The notes under the pieces: generated by a model
Databases searched by the model: none
Seen by the model: only the letters and a program-made list of their open reading frames with translations
Told to the model about the DNA's origin: nothing
Part shown: piece after piece, positions 33,208 through 45,458 of the stretch
Position numbering within the stretch: the stretch's first letter is position 1
Layout of the letters: the number at the start of each line of letters is the position of its first letter
Program-made: the position numbers and the translations under genes
Assembly (NCBI GenBank): GCA_020205615.1
Contig: CM035167.1
Coordinates: 30,641,130-30,705,129, forward strand
Direction of reading: 5' to 3'
DNA: 64,000 bases
From: Panax quinquefolius
Taxonomy: Eukaryota; Streptophyta; Magnoliopsida; Apiales; Araliaceae

Positions 33208-35712
33208 TGTAACGACCGAGAAATTCGGATCTTATTGTAAAATGATTTTATTAAATTAAATAATAATAAAATTCTATTCTATGTGTAATCAAGATGGTTG
33301 TCATTGTATAACCTATTGATGTTAGAATGTCGTAGTATTTGAGCTACGTGACCGAATTAAAGTGTTAGAATTTCCAAGATGAAAATACATGTTTTACGAA
33401 AATTTTTCCGAAAAACACTATTCATCGGTATTGGCTCGAGAACTATTTTTGAATTTCTGAGAAATACGTAATGATAGAATTACAAGGTAAGATGGATTAT
33501 GTAATAAAAATCTAGTTATGGAAAATGTAATATTTCTCTTGCGGACTTAATTTATAAACGTTAAGGAAGGCGAAGTAGTAATGAATAAGTAATAATTGTA
33601 TAATACTTAGGTATTGTACAAAGATAATGAAAACGAATATAATACGAAGTATTATACGAGATGGTATGAAGAATGAAATATCGTATATAATTTCTATATG
33701 AATTAAAATACGAAAATGATACATAAACTATATGTATACTTATTAAGTAATGTTAATGGACTTGGAAGATTGGTTAACAATTGGTATAAGTCCAAGTGAA
33801 TAAAATGTTAAGGCCCAATTATTAATTAATGAACCAACTAGTGTGTGTTAATGCAAACCCCAAGGATTTATTTAATCCAAGCCCAAGCTAGAATCCATGA
33901 GTTGTAATGACCCGTGGGGAAAACCATGTTAATATGGTTAGTATGGTGACCAAGTTAATGTGGTGACCAAGACTTAGGAGTAATGACCAAGACTTAGGAG
34001 TAATGGCCAAGCAAAAGATAAGATTTGTGCTTAGCAAGTAATGAATAGTAAGGAGGTGGGTTGAATTAATGACTAAACTACCCTAGCTTTGCAATTTCTA
34101 TAAATAGAGGAGGCTTACAAGCTATTTGTTAGTTGTCCAAATAATCCAAACATTACAAAGTGCTTAAGTGTTAGAGAGAATAAGCTACAAATAAGTTACT
34201 TTCATAAGTAAGAACATATAAGGTATGATGATTAAGAAACTTTAATTGTCATAAGTCATGAACAATGAAATCTTAAGTAGTTTATAATTTGACAAGTTAT
34301 AAGCTCATGAAGAAATAAGTCTAAAAATCCAACAATGAATATAAGTTGTTGTAATAAGTATGTTGAGATGTTCACATGATGAATGGAATTCATTTGCTAT
34401 GTTGAACAAATCATAAGAATGAAGATTTGCCGGAAATTGCACGATTGGACGATAATCGTCGAATTCGTAAAATTCTCGGAATAGAAGTCAAATTTTGTGT
34501 TTGAACTCGGAACCATTGTTTTCTGAAGTAGACAAGTCATATTTGGCATTTAAGAGTTACAGACACGAAAAAGACCGGATTTCGACTTAGAACGAAGAAA
34601 CGAGCGTTGAACGTTCACGAACGTTTATCGTTTTCATTAAAAATGAACCAATAGGTGAATTTTTAGCAAACGAAGTTAAATAGATAAAATTCTAGCATGA
34701 ACGCGTAGATTACGTAATTTGTGAACCGTATGCTTTTGAATAAGCCAATTCGGACTTATAACGAAGAAGTTATGCGTCTGGGAAGTTCACAAAATTCAAA
34801 AGCGAATTTTTTCGGTGACAGAGTTCGCCATGGCGCCAACCCTAAAGCCAAATTGGTCACGCATTACCATGATGCGTAATAAGATATCGGAAAGAACTGC
34901 TACTATGCCAGCGTCGTGAGTGTGCAACCATAGAACAAATGGTGGCTTGCCATGGCGCCATGTACAAAGATCTGAAAACCTTCTAAAGTGTGGCAGCGCA
35001 ATACGACCCACTAAGTAAGGACTCATGGCCAAACGCCAGTTCGAGAACAAGGATAGTGATAAATGTTTTAATTATAAAGAAAAGAAAGTTAATTGATTTA
35101 AAAGTAAACACAACCTAAGGAAGGTAAAGTAACATTGTTTAAACTTTGTTAAACCTTAAGAATGATGTATAAAGGTTGAGATAACCTAGTCGAATATAAA
35201 TGCAAGGATAATGATAAACCGGAACAAATAATAACTGAATCTAATACACAATTCGATTGAGATGAAGGGTAAGATATAGTCATATGCATACTTGATTATA
35301 TGTGACCTAATGTAAGACATTATGTTATCATGTATTGTAGAGACTTGAAAGACTTGAACATAAAGTTAATGTCACCGTGAAAGCGTGACGCTAAAAGGCA
35401 AGTATTCTAACTCTCGTCTCAGTTCAATCTGAACAAGTTTTTGAAGTTCATGTATCCTTACGCATGAATTGAGGTATATTGATGTTAAAGCCAATTCCTT
35501 TGGCTAGACTTGAAATATTGCATGGATTATTCATAATCTATTCATCAATTATCAAATGTTGTTATCTTTTGTCAACTACTTGATATTGTTTTCAAAAGAA
35601 GGCTGGAAATGTTAAACAAATGTTTTGTCGGTAAAACGACAGGCACGTGAGGTTGCCAAATGATTAAACTTACATACGTTTAATGGATGTAGTGTTGATC
35701 AACATAGAGTAC
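33208..35712 (+). repeat. 5' LTR of element B (truncated at its 3' end)
   Basis: Starts TGTAACGACCGAGAAATTCG. Compared with the 3' LTR it lacks about 320 bp between 34215 and 34216 (present at about 41340-41665, next to an AAG microsatellite). It stops at ...GATCAACATAGAGTAC where the 3' LTR runs on for about 590 bp. The next bases are already the gag leader. Confidence 0.9.
34098..34107 (+). promoter_or_regulatory. Putative TATA box of element B 5' LTR
   Basis: CTATAAATAG followed by AGGAGGCTTACAAGC; the same box is at 41220-41229 in the 3' LTR and inverted at 7067-7076 in A. Confidence 0.65.
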
Positions 35713-35757
35713 ATCAAGAATAAAGTAATAATGATGTGTTTTTTTCTTAACAGAAAA

Positions 35758-36805
35758 ATGCCGCCAAGAAGGAGACAACGAAATCAAGGCACTAATGTTA
35801 ACCAACCGGAGGGTTGTCCGGTTAATCCAATGCAGGAGTTCGTTAATCTTTTAACTGTTGCATTTAATTGAACGGGGGCTAATGTACCCGTGATTCCTGG
35901 AGTAGTACGAGCTACTATTTTAAAGATTTCAAAAGTGTAGGTCCGCTGGAGTTCAAAGGAACTACGGACCCTATAGAAGCCCAGACTTGGGTAAAAGAAA
36001 ATAGTAAGCATTTGTAATAGCAAATGTTGAGGAGGGTCAAAAGGTTGCCTTTGCAACCTATTTAAGGAAAGGAGAGGCCAACTTCTGGTGGGAGGCAAAC
36101 CAGGCTAGGGTTGATATAGGAAACCTAACGTGGGAGAGGTTCAAAGAGATTTTCTTCGAGAACTATTTTCCCATGAGTATGCAAGGGAGGATGAAAATGA
36201 GGTTTCTCGAATTGAAACAAGGGGATATGACAGGTTCCTCAAAGATGTCGCCAAGTTTAATGAATCTGCACGATTTGCTCCACATCGTGGACCTTTGAAG
36301 TGAGAAAGGCTAGAAGATTCGGAAAGGAGCTTGAAATTAAACCACAGCTCTATAGCCGAATCTACGTGTTCCAAAGTACTTCCTTTGGAACCATATTAGA
36401 AAAGGCAATAATTCTTTGAAAGGTGGGAATGAGGCTCTCACCCAAAGACTACAAGGATAAGAAAAACAAGGGCAAGGTGGATGGAGGAATCAAGACCAGG
36501 GAGCCGATTGGAAGTGGCAACGGTCAAAAGAGGAAGGGTTTTAATCTTTGGGAATCTAGGAGTAAAACAAGGGAATTCTAAGAGGAGGATTGAGGCTCAG
36601 TAAAACTCTTTGGAAGACTCACTTAGAAGTTTGTCTCAAAGGAAAGGCAGTATGTTATAATTGTGGATAAGAAGGGCACATTTCGCCTAACTATCCAAAC
36701 CCAAAGAAAAAAAATGGATGTTATGTATTTGGATCAATTGACCACATAGCGAAGAACTGCCCGAAGAAGGGGACATAAGGAAATAAGGGAACTAATAGCG
36801 GTAAG
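35758..36805 (+). pseudogene. gag: Element B gag
   Basis: ATG at 35758 (MPPRRRQRNQGTNVNQPEG), same start as A. The reading stops at TGA 35869-35871 after TVAFN, the codon where A also has a stop, and then continues with TGANVPVIPGVV. The capsid (KGEANFWWEANQA near 36070) and tail are out of frame in places. Knuckles near 36650-36775 are CYNCG followed by a stop (TGGATAAG), HISPNY, and CYVFGSIDHIAKNC, where the second Cys is Phe. No working knuckle remains complete. Confidence 0.85.
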
Positions 36806-39800
36806 TTGGCTATTAGTGGTCCAGCTCAGCTAGGTAAATCAATGGCCCGCACTCTTAATATAACGGTCCAAGATGCGGTGGCATCAGGGGATGTAGTTGC
36901 AGGTATTATTCCAATCAATAGCATAAATGCATACGTGCTATTTGATCCGGGTGCTACTTGTTCGTTTATAGCATGTGATTTTGCTAGACGACTAGAATTA
37001 TTTCCCGAAAAATTGCCTATACCTTTGAACATTAAGGTAGCAAACAAAGAGATAATTCCTATTGAAGATATTCGTAGGAGTTGTTGCGTAGATGTACGCG
37101 GTTGTAAGTTGTCGGTAGATTTAATACCAATAAAGTTGGGAGAATTCGACATAATTCTAGGAATGGATTGGTTGATTAACCATGGAGCAATTATAGATTG
37201 CCAAAAGAAATGTGTGAGCATCAGGACGTTGAAGCAACCTCCTGTAGTATTTTACGGTAATAATTCGCCGGGGTGTTCGTGTTGCCTTACGATGACACAA
37301 ACTAGAAAACTTTTAAGGAAGGGATGTGTAGGTTATCTATGCCATGTTGTCGATACCCAAAGGGTGGGAGAAACCATGGAACAAATACATATAGTGAACG
37401 AATTCATGGATGTATTTCCAAGTGAGTTACCGGGTTTACTGTCGGATAGAGAGATCGATTTTGTGATAGACATTATGCCAGGAGCGGCACCAGTCTCAAG
37501 GGCACCGTACCGTATGACGTCTGTGGAAATGAAAGAACTAATGGTTCAGCTATAGGAACTATTGGATAGAAAATACTTTCAACCAAGTGTTTCCCCGTGG
37601 GAGGCACCGGTGTTGTTTGTCAAGAAGAAAGACGGATCGTTAAGGCTTTGTATCGACTATCGGGAGTTGAATAAGTTAACGATAAAGAATAAATACCCAT
37701 TGCCCAGGATCGATGATCTCTTTGATCAATTGAAAGGGCAAAGTATTTTCTAAAATAGATTTCTGAGACGGGGTATCACCCGGTTGAAGGTTAGGAAGGA
37801 AGATGTACCAAAGATGGCATTCAGGACTCGTTACGGTCATTACGAGTTTTTGGTGATGTCATTTGGGTTGACTAATGCACCAGCTGCATTTATGGATATG
37901 ATGAACAGAGTGTTCAAACCATATTTGGACAAGTTCGTAGTTGTGTTTATCGATGATATTCTAGTCTATTCTAAGGCGCTCAAGATCATCTTTGAACACT
38001 TAAGATTAGTGTTGGAGACACTAAGGAAGGAGAAGTTATATGTGAAATTCACTAAATGTGAATTTTGAATGGGAAAGGTGCAGTTTTTAGGTCATGTCAT
38101 TGATCAAGAGGGGATTTCAATGGATCCAGCGAAGGTGGAAGAAGTAATGAATTGGGAACAACCGAAAGCGCCGACTGAGGTGCGGAGTTTCCTATGGTTA
38201 ACATGTTACTATGAAAGATTTATCCAAGATTTTTTGAAGATAGCTACCTCGTTGACTAATTTAACAAGGTAGACAGTGAAATACGTATGGACGGATAAAT
38301 GTGAAGACAGTTTTCAAGAACTGAAGAAAAGATTAAGTGAAGCGCATGTTTTGTCATTGCCAGATGACATAGGAAATTTTGTGGTGTATAGTGATGCTTC
38401 GCATAGAGGACTTGGTTGTGTGCTTATGCAGCATGGCAAAGTCATTGCGTATGCATCACGACAGTTGAAGGATTATGAGAAAGTTTATCCTACTCATGAT
38501 CTGGAACTGGCCGCGGTAGTGTTTGCACTAAAGATATGGAGACATTATCTTTATGGGGAAAATGTGAGATATATACGGTCCATAAAAGTCTAAAGTATAT
38601 CTTCACTCAGAAGGAGTTAAATATGAGACATAGAAGATGGCTAGAGTTGATAAAGGATTATGATTATGAAATCCTGTATCACCCTGGAAAGGCCAATGTA
38701 GTTCTTTGAGCGCCTTAAGTAGGAAGAATTAGGGAAAAGTTGTCTATGTTAGCGGCTCAAAATGAGTTAATAACAGAGATGGCTAGGATGGAAATAGAAG
38801 TAAAGATGCTGAAGGATTCGAGGAAGATAATCTATGTGACGGAGATGCAATCTACCCTCATAGAGAAAGTCAAGGAGGTACAACTCAAGACTGATGAGTG
38901 TAACTAAATGAAGAAGCGGTTATCCGAGAAGGAAGATACTAAGTATAGTCTTGATAATGAGGGATTATTAAGATTTGAAGGAAGAATTTGGGTTCCGAAT
39001 GAGACAAAATTAAAGGAGCAAGTGTTACAAGAAGCTCATAGTTTGAGGTACTCGATACATCCTGGTAGCACTAAGATGTATCAAGACCTTCGACAGATTT
39101 TTTGGTGGCCAAATATTAAGAGAGAAATAACAGAGTATGTGAGTAGGTGCTTGACTTGTCAAAAAGTTAAGGTCAAACATCAATGACCCAGTGGCTTATT
39201 ACAGTCATTGGAGATTCCAGAATGGAAGTGGGAGCATATCACGATGGACTTCGTGGTGGGACTTCCGACGACGAATAAAGGGTACGATTCGATTTGGGTA
39301 ATAGTGGGCCAGTTGACGAAGTCAGCTCACTTTTTGCCAATTAGGGTCAAGTATAACTTAGACCAGTTAGCTAAACATTATATTAAGGAAATCATTTCCA
39401 GACATGGAGTACCAGTATCTATTGTGTTAGATCGTGATCCACGATTCACATCAAACTTTTGGAGGAGTTTGCAAGAACAATTGGGAACACAGCTGAAGTT
39501 AAGCACAACTTATCATCCTCAGACTGATGGGTAGAGCGAGAGAACAATTCAGACGTTAGAAGACATGTGAGGTCTTACGTCATGGATTTCAAGGGTAGTT
39601 TGGATGATCACCTACCACTAGTAGAGTTTGCGTATAACAATAGTTATCATGCAAGCATAGGTATGCCACCTTATGAAGCTCTGTATGGAAGAAACTACAG
39701 AACACCATTGTGTTGGGATGAGGTGGGAGAACGCCGGATGCTAGGACTAGAATTGGTGCAGCAAACAGCGGATGTGGTAAAGATAATTCGGATGCGTCTC

Positions 39801-40283
39801 GTCACCGCTCAGGACAGACAGAAGAAGTATGCGGACTCGCATAGACTAAGTCGAGAGTTTGAGGTGGACTCGTATGTGTTTCTAAAAGTATCTCCCTGGA
39901 AAGGAAAGATACGCTTTGGAAAGAAAGGAAAGTTAAGTCCAAGGTTTATAGGACCTTTTGAAGTATTAAAACGGGTGGGAGAGGTAGCTTATGTGATAGC
40001 CTTACCTCTAGACCTAGAACGAATACATAACGTATTTCACGTATCTGTATTACGTCCATATAAGCCGGACTATAAGCATGTAATCGAGTATGAGCTGATT
40101 CATATCGAGAAAGACTTAACATATGAAGAATCGCCGATGTAGATCATTGATAGAAAGGAACAAGTTCTGAGGAACAAGGTAATACCATCGTTAAATGTAT
40201 TATGGAAGAACCACGATGCTGAAGAAGCAACGTGGGAACTAGAAGAAAAGATGAAGAAAAATTTTCCTCATCTATTTGATTAA
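36806..40283 (+). pseudogene. pol: Element B pol (protease to chromodomain), several stops
   Basis: Protease reads LFDPGATCSF, Pro replacing Ser/Thr of the D-S/T-G active site. RT holds [15 protein letters not shown] (37616) and [14 protein letters not shown] (about 37940-37980); a frameshift near 37740 spoils the motif A region. RNase H ([22 protein letters not shown]) is broken after YLYGE. Integrase has [25 protein letters not shown] and SERTIQT; the usual SDRDPRF is LDRDPRF. The tail has KVSPWKGKIRFGKKGKLS, GPFEVLKRVGEVAY, and a well-kept chromodomain end WKNHDAEEATWELEEKM...FPHLFD to TAA at 40281-40283. Stops: 37553 (TAG), 38066 (TGA for TGG), 38270, 38906, 39184 (TGA for CGA), 39532 and 40140 (both TAG where Gln is expected). 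Confidence 0.92.
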
Positions 40284-40318
40284 AGTAAGACGAGATCCTG
40301 GGGACAGAATCTTTATAT

Positions 40319-40329
40319 GGGGGGAAGAG
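40319..40329 (+). other. Polypurine tract of element B
   Basis: GGGGGGAAGAG just before the 3' LTR start TGTAACG at 40330. Confidence 0.85.
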
Positions 40330-41330
40330 TGTAACGACCGAGAAATTCAGATCTTATTGTAAAATGGTTTTATTAAATTAAATAATAATAAAATTCTATT
40401 CTATGTGTTATCAAGATGTTTGTCATTGTATAACCCATTGATGTTAGAATGTCGTAGTATTTGAGCTACGTGAGCGAATTAAAGTGTTTGAATTTCCAAG
40501 ACGAAAATAAAAGTTTTTCGAGAAATTTTCCGACAAACACTATTCATCGGTATTGGCTCGGGATCTATTTTTGAATTTCCGAGAAATACGTAATGATAGA
40601 ATTACAAGGTAAGATGGATTATGTAATAAAAATCTAGTTATGAAAAATGTAATATTTCTCTTGTGGACTTAATTTATAAACGTTAAGGAAGGTGAAGTAG
40701 TAATGAATAAGTAATAATTGTATAATACTTAGGTATTGTACAAAGATAATGAAAACGAATATAATACGAAGTATTATACGAGTTGGTATGAAGAATGAAA
40801 TATCGTATATAATTTCTATATGAATTAAAATACGAAAATGATACATAAACTATATGTATATGTATTAAGTAATATTAATGGACTTGGAAGATTGGTTAAC
40901 AATTGGTATAAGTCCAAGTGAATAAAATGTTTAGGCCCAATTATTAATTAATGAACCAACTAGTGTGTGTTAATGCAAACCCCAAGGATTTATTTAATCC
41001 AAGCCCAAGCTAGAATCCATGAGTTGTAATGACCCGTGGGGAAAACCATGTTAATATGGTTAGTATGGTGACCAAGTTAATGTGGTGACCAAGACTTAGG
41101 AGTAATGACCAAGACTTAGGAGTAATGGCCAAGCAAAAGATAAGATTTGTGCTTAGCAAGTAATGAATAGTAAGGAGGTGGGTTGAATTAATGACTAAAC
41201 TACCCTAGCTTTGCAATTTCTATAAATAGAGGAGGCTTACAAGCTATTTGTTAGTTGTCCAAATAATCCAAACATTACAAAGTGCTTAAGTGTCAGAGAG
41301 AATAAGCTACAAATAAGTTACTTTCATAAG

Positions 41331-41352
41331 TAAGAAGAAGAAGAAGAAGAAG
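41331..41352. repeat. (AAG)n microsatellite
   Basis: Seven AAG repeats in the B 3' LTR next to the segment deleted in the 5' LTR. Confidence 0.8.
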
Positions 41353-42251
41353 CTACTTACCAAGACTTCAAAAGTAAGATCTCTTCTCTAATTATCTTCT
41401 ATCTCTACCATAATAGTTTGATAAGAAAAGTTTGGATTAAGGAACATGGATGTTAAGAAGTACGAAGAATGAGTAAGCAATGAACTTAAGTCACATAAGT
41501 TGGTAATAAGTCATTTGAACTTATAAAAGTTATAAACTTATTATAAGTTAACCTTGAATGTTAGTATGAAAATTATGAACTTGTAATGAGTTTATTAACA
41601 TGAGTGATATGAATGTAAAAGAACTTGTATGATCATATGTATCATAAATACATAAGTAAAGTTATGTGTTAAGAACATATAAGGTATGATGATTAAGAAA
41701 CTTTAATTGTCATAAGTCATGAACAATGAAATCTTAAGTAGTTTATAATTTGACAAGTTATAAGGTCATGAAGAAATAAGTTTAAAAATACAACAATGAA
41801 TATAAGTTGTTGTTATAAGTATGTTGAGATGTTCACATGATGAATGGAATTCATTTGCTATGTTGAACCAATCATAAGAATGAAGATTTGCCAGAAATTG
41901 CACGATTGGACAATAATCGTCGAATTCGTAAAATTCTCGGAATAGAAGTCAAATTTTGTGTTTGAACTCGGAACCATTGTTTTCCGAACTAAAAAATGAC
42001 CGAATTCCGACTTAGAACGAAGAAACGAGTGTTGAACGTTCACGAACGTTTATTGTTTTCGTTAAAAATGAACCAGTAGGTGAATTTTTAGCAAACGAAG
42101 TTAAATAGATAAAATTATTGTATGAACACGTAGATTACATAATTTGTGAACCGTATGCTTTTGAACGAGCCATTTTGGACTTATAACGAAGAAGTTATGC
42201 GTCTGGGAAGTTCACAAAAATTTAAAAACTGAATTTTTTCTGGTGCACAGA

Positions 42252-42256
42252 ATTAG
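42252..42256. repeat. Target-site duplication of C, left copy (ATTAG)
   Basis: ATTAG here and at 51219-51223. The joined sequence, read without C, matches the uninterrupted 5' LTR of B near 34810-34840. Confidence 0.88.
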
Positions 42257-42799
42257 TGTGACGCCCCCAAAATAGGTATACACCACACCCATTCTGAGTC
42301 GCCAAATACATGGTACAGAAACAACTACAACTTTATTATTACAACAGTAAAACTGTGAGTTTAAATACAAATATTATCTTCTAGACAATATCTATACTCA
42401 AATAAATCCTCATCACATTTATTGATACATTATTTTACAAAAATGGTGAGGACTACTAAACAACTCTCTCTAGAACCTTCATTCCATACCCCGACTAGTA
42501 CTCGCTACATTCTCGCCTCCTGAGAAGAAAAATGGAACAACAACGAAAAGGGTGAACTCAACTAGCCCGATAAAGAATACTATGACTAAGATAATATACA
42601 ACAAATTATCGTTAGTCTCCAACAGGAAAAATCGATAGAATACAATAGACAACAAGTTTCGGATCAATATTCGCAGTGAAAAAAATAATAATTCATAGAA
42701 GAGTTACGTAGAGAATGAAATATACTATAATCTATGAATTTAATAAATCCATCATCAATATTTTATCCTCGTAACATCAATCAATATTCATCTCAAATC

Positions 42800-43000
42800 A
42801 AATATTCATCTTTGCACTCTGTGCCAAAGATATTCATCAATCGGTCATGTTCATCTCAACACTGTTCATCTTTGCACTAAAGGCCAAAGATATTCATCGA
42901 TCGGTCATGTTCATTTAAACACTGCTCATCTTTGCACTACTGAGCCAAAGATATTCTTGTAAATCATTCATCTTTACACTCTGAGCCAAAGATATTCAAT
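42800..43000. repeat. GCACT..GCCAAAGATATTC repeats in C 3' LTR
   Basis: Four units of about 40-60 bp with core CATCTTTGCACTacaGGCCAAAGATATTC. The central few bases differ in nearly every unit (CTCTGTGCC, CTAAAGGCC, CTACTGAGCC, CTCTGAGCC). The same units are at 49090-49285 and, inverted, at 21455-21605 and 28940-29080. Confidence 0.75.
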
Positions 43001-43231
43001 AATATCATCATTTAAGACCGAGGATGATGAAAATATTTTTAAAGAACGAATCCAGTGAAACAAAATGACAAGGATTAAGGATTAAGGATTCGTACTTTAT
43101 TTTATCCACGTCCAAAAATAACTCAAAAATAATCACAGTGGTGTAAAATTCAAGAATGATCAAAACATGGATACAATCAAAGCTAGTATCCAGAATAGAT
43201 ATTTTGGACGAAAAGAAGAAATTTTATTTTT

Positions 43232-43436
43232 CGATGAATAGTGCCAGATATCGTGAATAGTGTCAGATATCGTGAATAGTGCCGTATACGTGAATAGTAA
43301 CTCCGACACCAAAAGATAGAAATTCCACAAAAAACATTTTCACGCTTCATGAATAGTACTCGTGAATAGTAACTCGTGAATAGTAACTCATGAATAGTAA
43401 CTCGTGAATAGTAACTCATGAATAGTAACCCCGACA
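43232..43436. repeat. GTGAATAGTAACTC tandem array in C 3' LTR
   Basis: About ten copies of a 14-15 bp unit, GTGAATAGTAACTC alternating with ATGAATAGTAACTC near 43340-43430, and a GTGAATAGTGCCAGATATC variant near 43240-43290. Same array at 49525-49715. Confidence 0.8.
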
Positions 43437-43701
43437 TGAAAAAGTTCCAAATTTGATAAAAAGTTCCAACCAATATTTCAGCATAATGATATTGAAGAAA
43501 TAATATCATTACGAAAAAAAATAATATCCTTTACCTCAAAGAATCAGTACTTCGGAAGGAAAGGTCGGAAGTGATCTTTGAATGAAACTTGTCTTGAATA
43601 AACAACTCTCAAAGTATCTAAATACTCACAAAATACGCTCAATAATATAGAGAGAGAGAGAAAACTTTGTTTCGGTGTGATTTTCAATTCTAACTTAGCC
43701 C

Positions 43702-43711
43702 TCTATTTATA
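43702..43711 (-). promoter_or_regulatory. Putative TATA box of element C 3' LTR
   Basis: Minus strand CTATAAATAG-type box (TATAAATAGAGGGC), repeated at 49991-50000 in the 5' LTR and conserved in H. Confidence 0.65.
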
Positions 43712-44928
43712 GGAAAATGTTAGCCGTAGAAAGGCAGACTTGACTGCTACCGATGGCTTTACACCGCTACTATTGCCACCCACCACATTTGAAATAAAAT
43801 TCAGCACATTTTTTCACCAACCACAAGTGGGGCCCACTCAATTCTAGAATTTTCCACCAAAATCAATTATAACCCTACTTTAGAATCAAACACCTCTTAA
43901 AATTTATAACAAATCATTCGTTCATTTTAACGGTTCAAAATTTGTGGACATATACTCAACTTATATATGTATAACATATCCAAAAATTACAACGATCCAA
44001 CGGTCGGATTAAATATTATAACTCACACAATAAAGCTATAATAACACCGATTTGATCTTTTAATACCTCCAATCCGACAAAATACAAATAAAACATCTCG
44101 TAATTAATTCCTTCATTAATAACCACATAAATAAATCCATCATTTATATTCATATAAAATAAATATTTCCTTATCATATGAATCAATAATTAATTATTCA
44201 CAAATAATATTCTAGAATCACATTTATGACAACCAGTTGTTCCCGAGAAAGAGGGGCTTTCAATAAGGATCTCTCTTCTTGGCGCGCAATTAGGTGACCA
44301 AACCTCTCCTTAGAGCAGAACTTTCTAGACATTGCCAATAATGTTATCTAATAATATTATTCAAATAATATGAATTATTGATCGATAATGGGAAATCATG
44401 TGCGTTGACAATTATTGAAACAAAGAATAATATAAAATACCAACGCAAAGAATTATTGAATCAATAAAATAAACTCTTCGAACAAGTAACTCTCGTAACA
44501 ATTATTGAGTAGTGCCTTTTACGCATTTAATCAATAATTAATAATCGTGTAATACCGTCTTCTTTGTGCACCCACGCCAGACATCGTATTTTAACCACCG
44601 GGTATTCCAACGATCTTAACAGAATAACAACTCTGCTAGTTATTTATAACCACCCAAACTTTGTCATTTTCCTCATCCAATCGCTTTCCTTTATGGGGCC
44701 CCACACATGGGTCGCTGGCCGTCGCATTGCGAATATTCCAAACGAAGACGAATATTCCACGACCAAACGAATATTCCCAGACAAAATGAATATTTTATAA
44801 CCACTTGCTTATTTTGAAATATTTACGTATTTAACCCTTAACTATCCACATTAATCAAATCAACCCTTACTATTTCAAAATAATAAATAAAGGAAATTCC
44901 TTTTATTTAAAAAATTTGAGGTCTTACA

Positions 44929-44941
44929 ACCTCCCCTCCTT
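44929..44941 (-). other. Polypurine tract of element C
   Basis: Minus strand AAGGAGGGGAGGT directly before the 3' LTR start, same as H. Confidence 0.88.
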
Positions 44942-44959
44942 ATGAAATTTCGTCCCTCG

Positions 44960-45458
44960 AAATTGACGACGATACACAGTGTTTGAAAAGGTGAGGATAC
45001 CTCGCTTTCATTTCCGTTTCAATTCCGGGTCATTTCCTCTATAGCATGATTCCTCCACAAAACTTTAACTTGTGGTATGACCTTTCTTGGCGTAGGACAT
45101 GCTCCTTCCTATCCAAGATCTTGGTGGTACCTCCTCATACGTTAAGTCTTGGCTATCTCGTCCGGTTCTAACTCTATAACGTGGTTCGGGTCTTTCACAT
45201 ATTTCTGAAGTACTGAGATATGTGAAACATATTATGAACACGAGACATACTCGGAGGTAACGCAAGTCTATAGGCTACATTTCCTACTCGGTCAAGAATT
45301 TGAAATGGACCAATAAATAGTGGATTAAGCTTTCCTCTCTTCCCAAATCTTGTAACTCCCTTCCATGGAGCAACTCGCAATAATACATGATCCCCTACAC
45401 TAAATTCCACGTCCTTTCGATGAAGATCCGCATAACTCTTTTGTCGATCTTGTGCCGT
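44960..45458 (-). pseudogene. Element C integrase tail and chromodomain
   Basis: Reads MEFSVGDHVLLRVAPWKGVTRF and GPFQILDRVGNVAYRLALPPSMSRVHNMFHIS. It then shifts frame near 45200, with DLTYEE and a degraded W-RNHAIEEMT chromodomain near 45000-45065. The upstream end meets the integrase ORF through a stop/frame change near 45455-45460. Confidence 0.82.

Larger units (their letters stand above)
40330..42256 (+). repeat. 3' LTR of element B, part 1
   Basis: Collinear with 33208-34815, plus about 320 bp absent from the 5' LTR (with an AAG microsatellite at 41331-41352). A stretch of about 37 bp near 41985 is missing relative to the 5' LTR. Ends with the ATTAG target copy before C. Confidence 0.92.
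42257..44928 (-). repeat. 3' LTR of element C
   Basis: Minus strand starts TGTAAGACCTCAAATTTT at 44928 and ends TTTTGGGGGCGTCACA at 42257. Includes the GCACT..GCCAAAGATATTCATC repeats (42800-43000), the GTGAATAGTAACTC array (43232-43436) and a TATA box (43702-43711). Non-coding; the frame at 43183-43509 is repeat sequence. Confidence 0.93.

Noticed and set aside
35735..35757. TTTTTTTCTTAACAG as a proven splice acceptor in B
   Set aside because: A lacks the same CAG at this place and no donor is shown; left as a possibility only.
42800..43010. Regularly spaced repeats that could suggest a CRISPR array
   Set aside because: Plant LTR with degenerate repeats; spacers are not unique and the same units occur in four LTRs.
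43183..43509. 108-codon minus frame in C 3' LTR
   Set aside because: Runs through the GTGAATAGTAACTC array; the counterpart in the other LTR is frameshifted.
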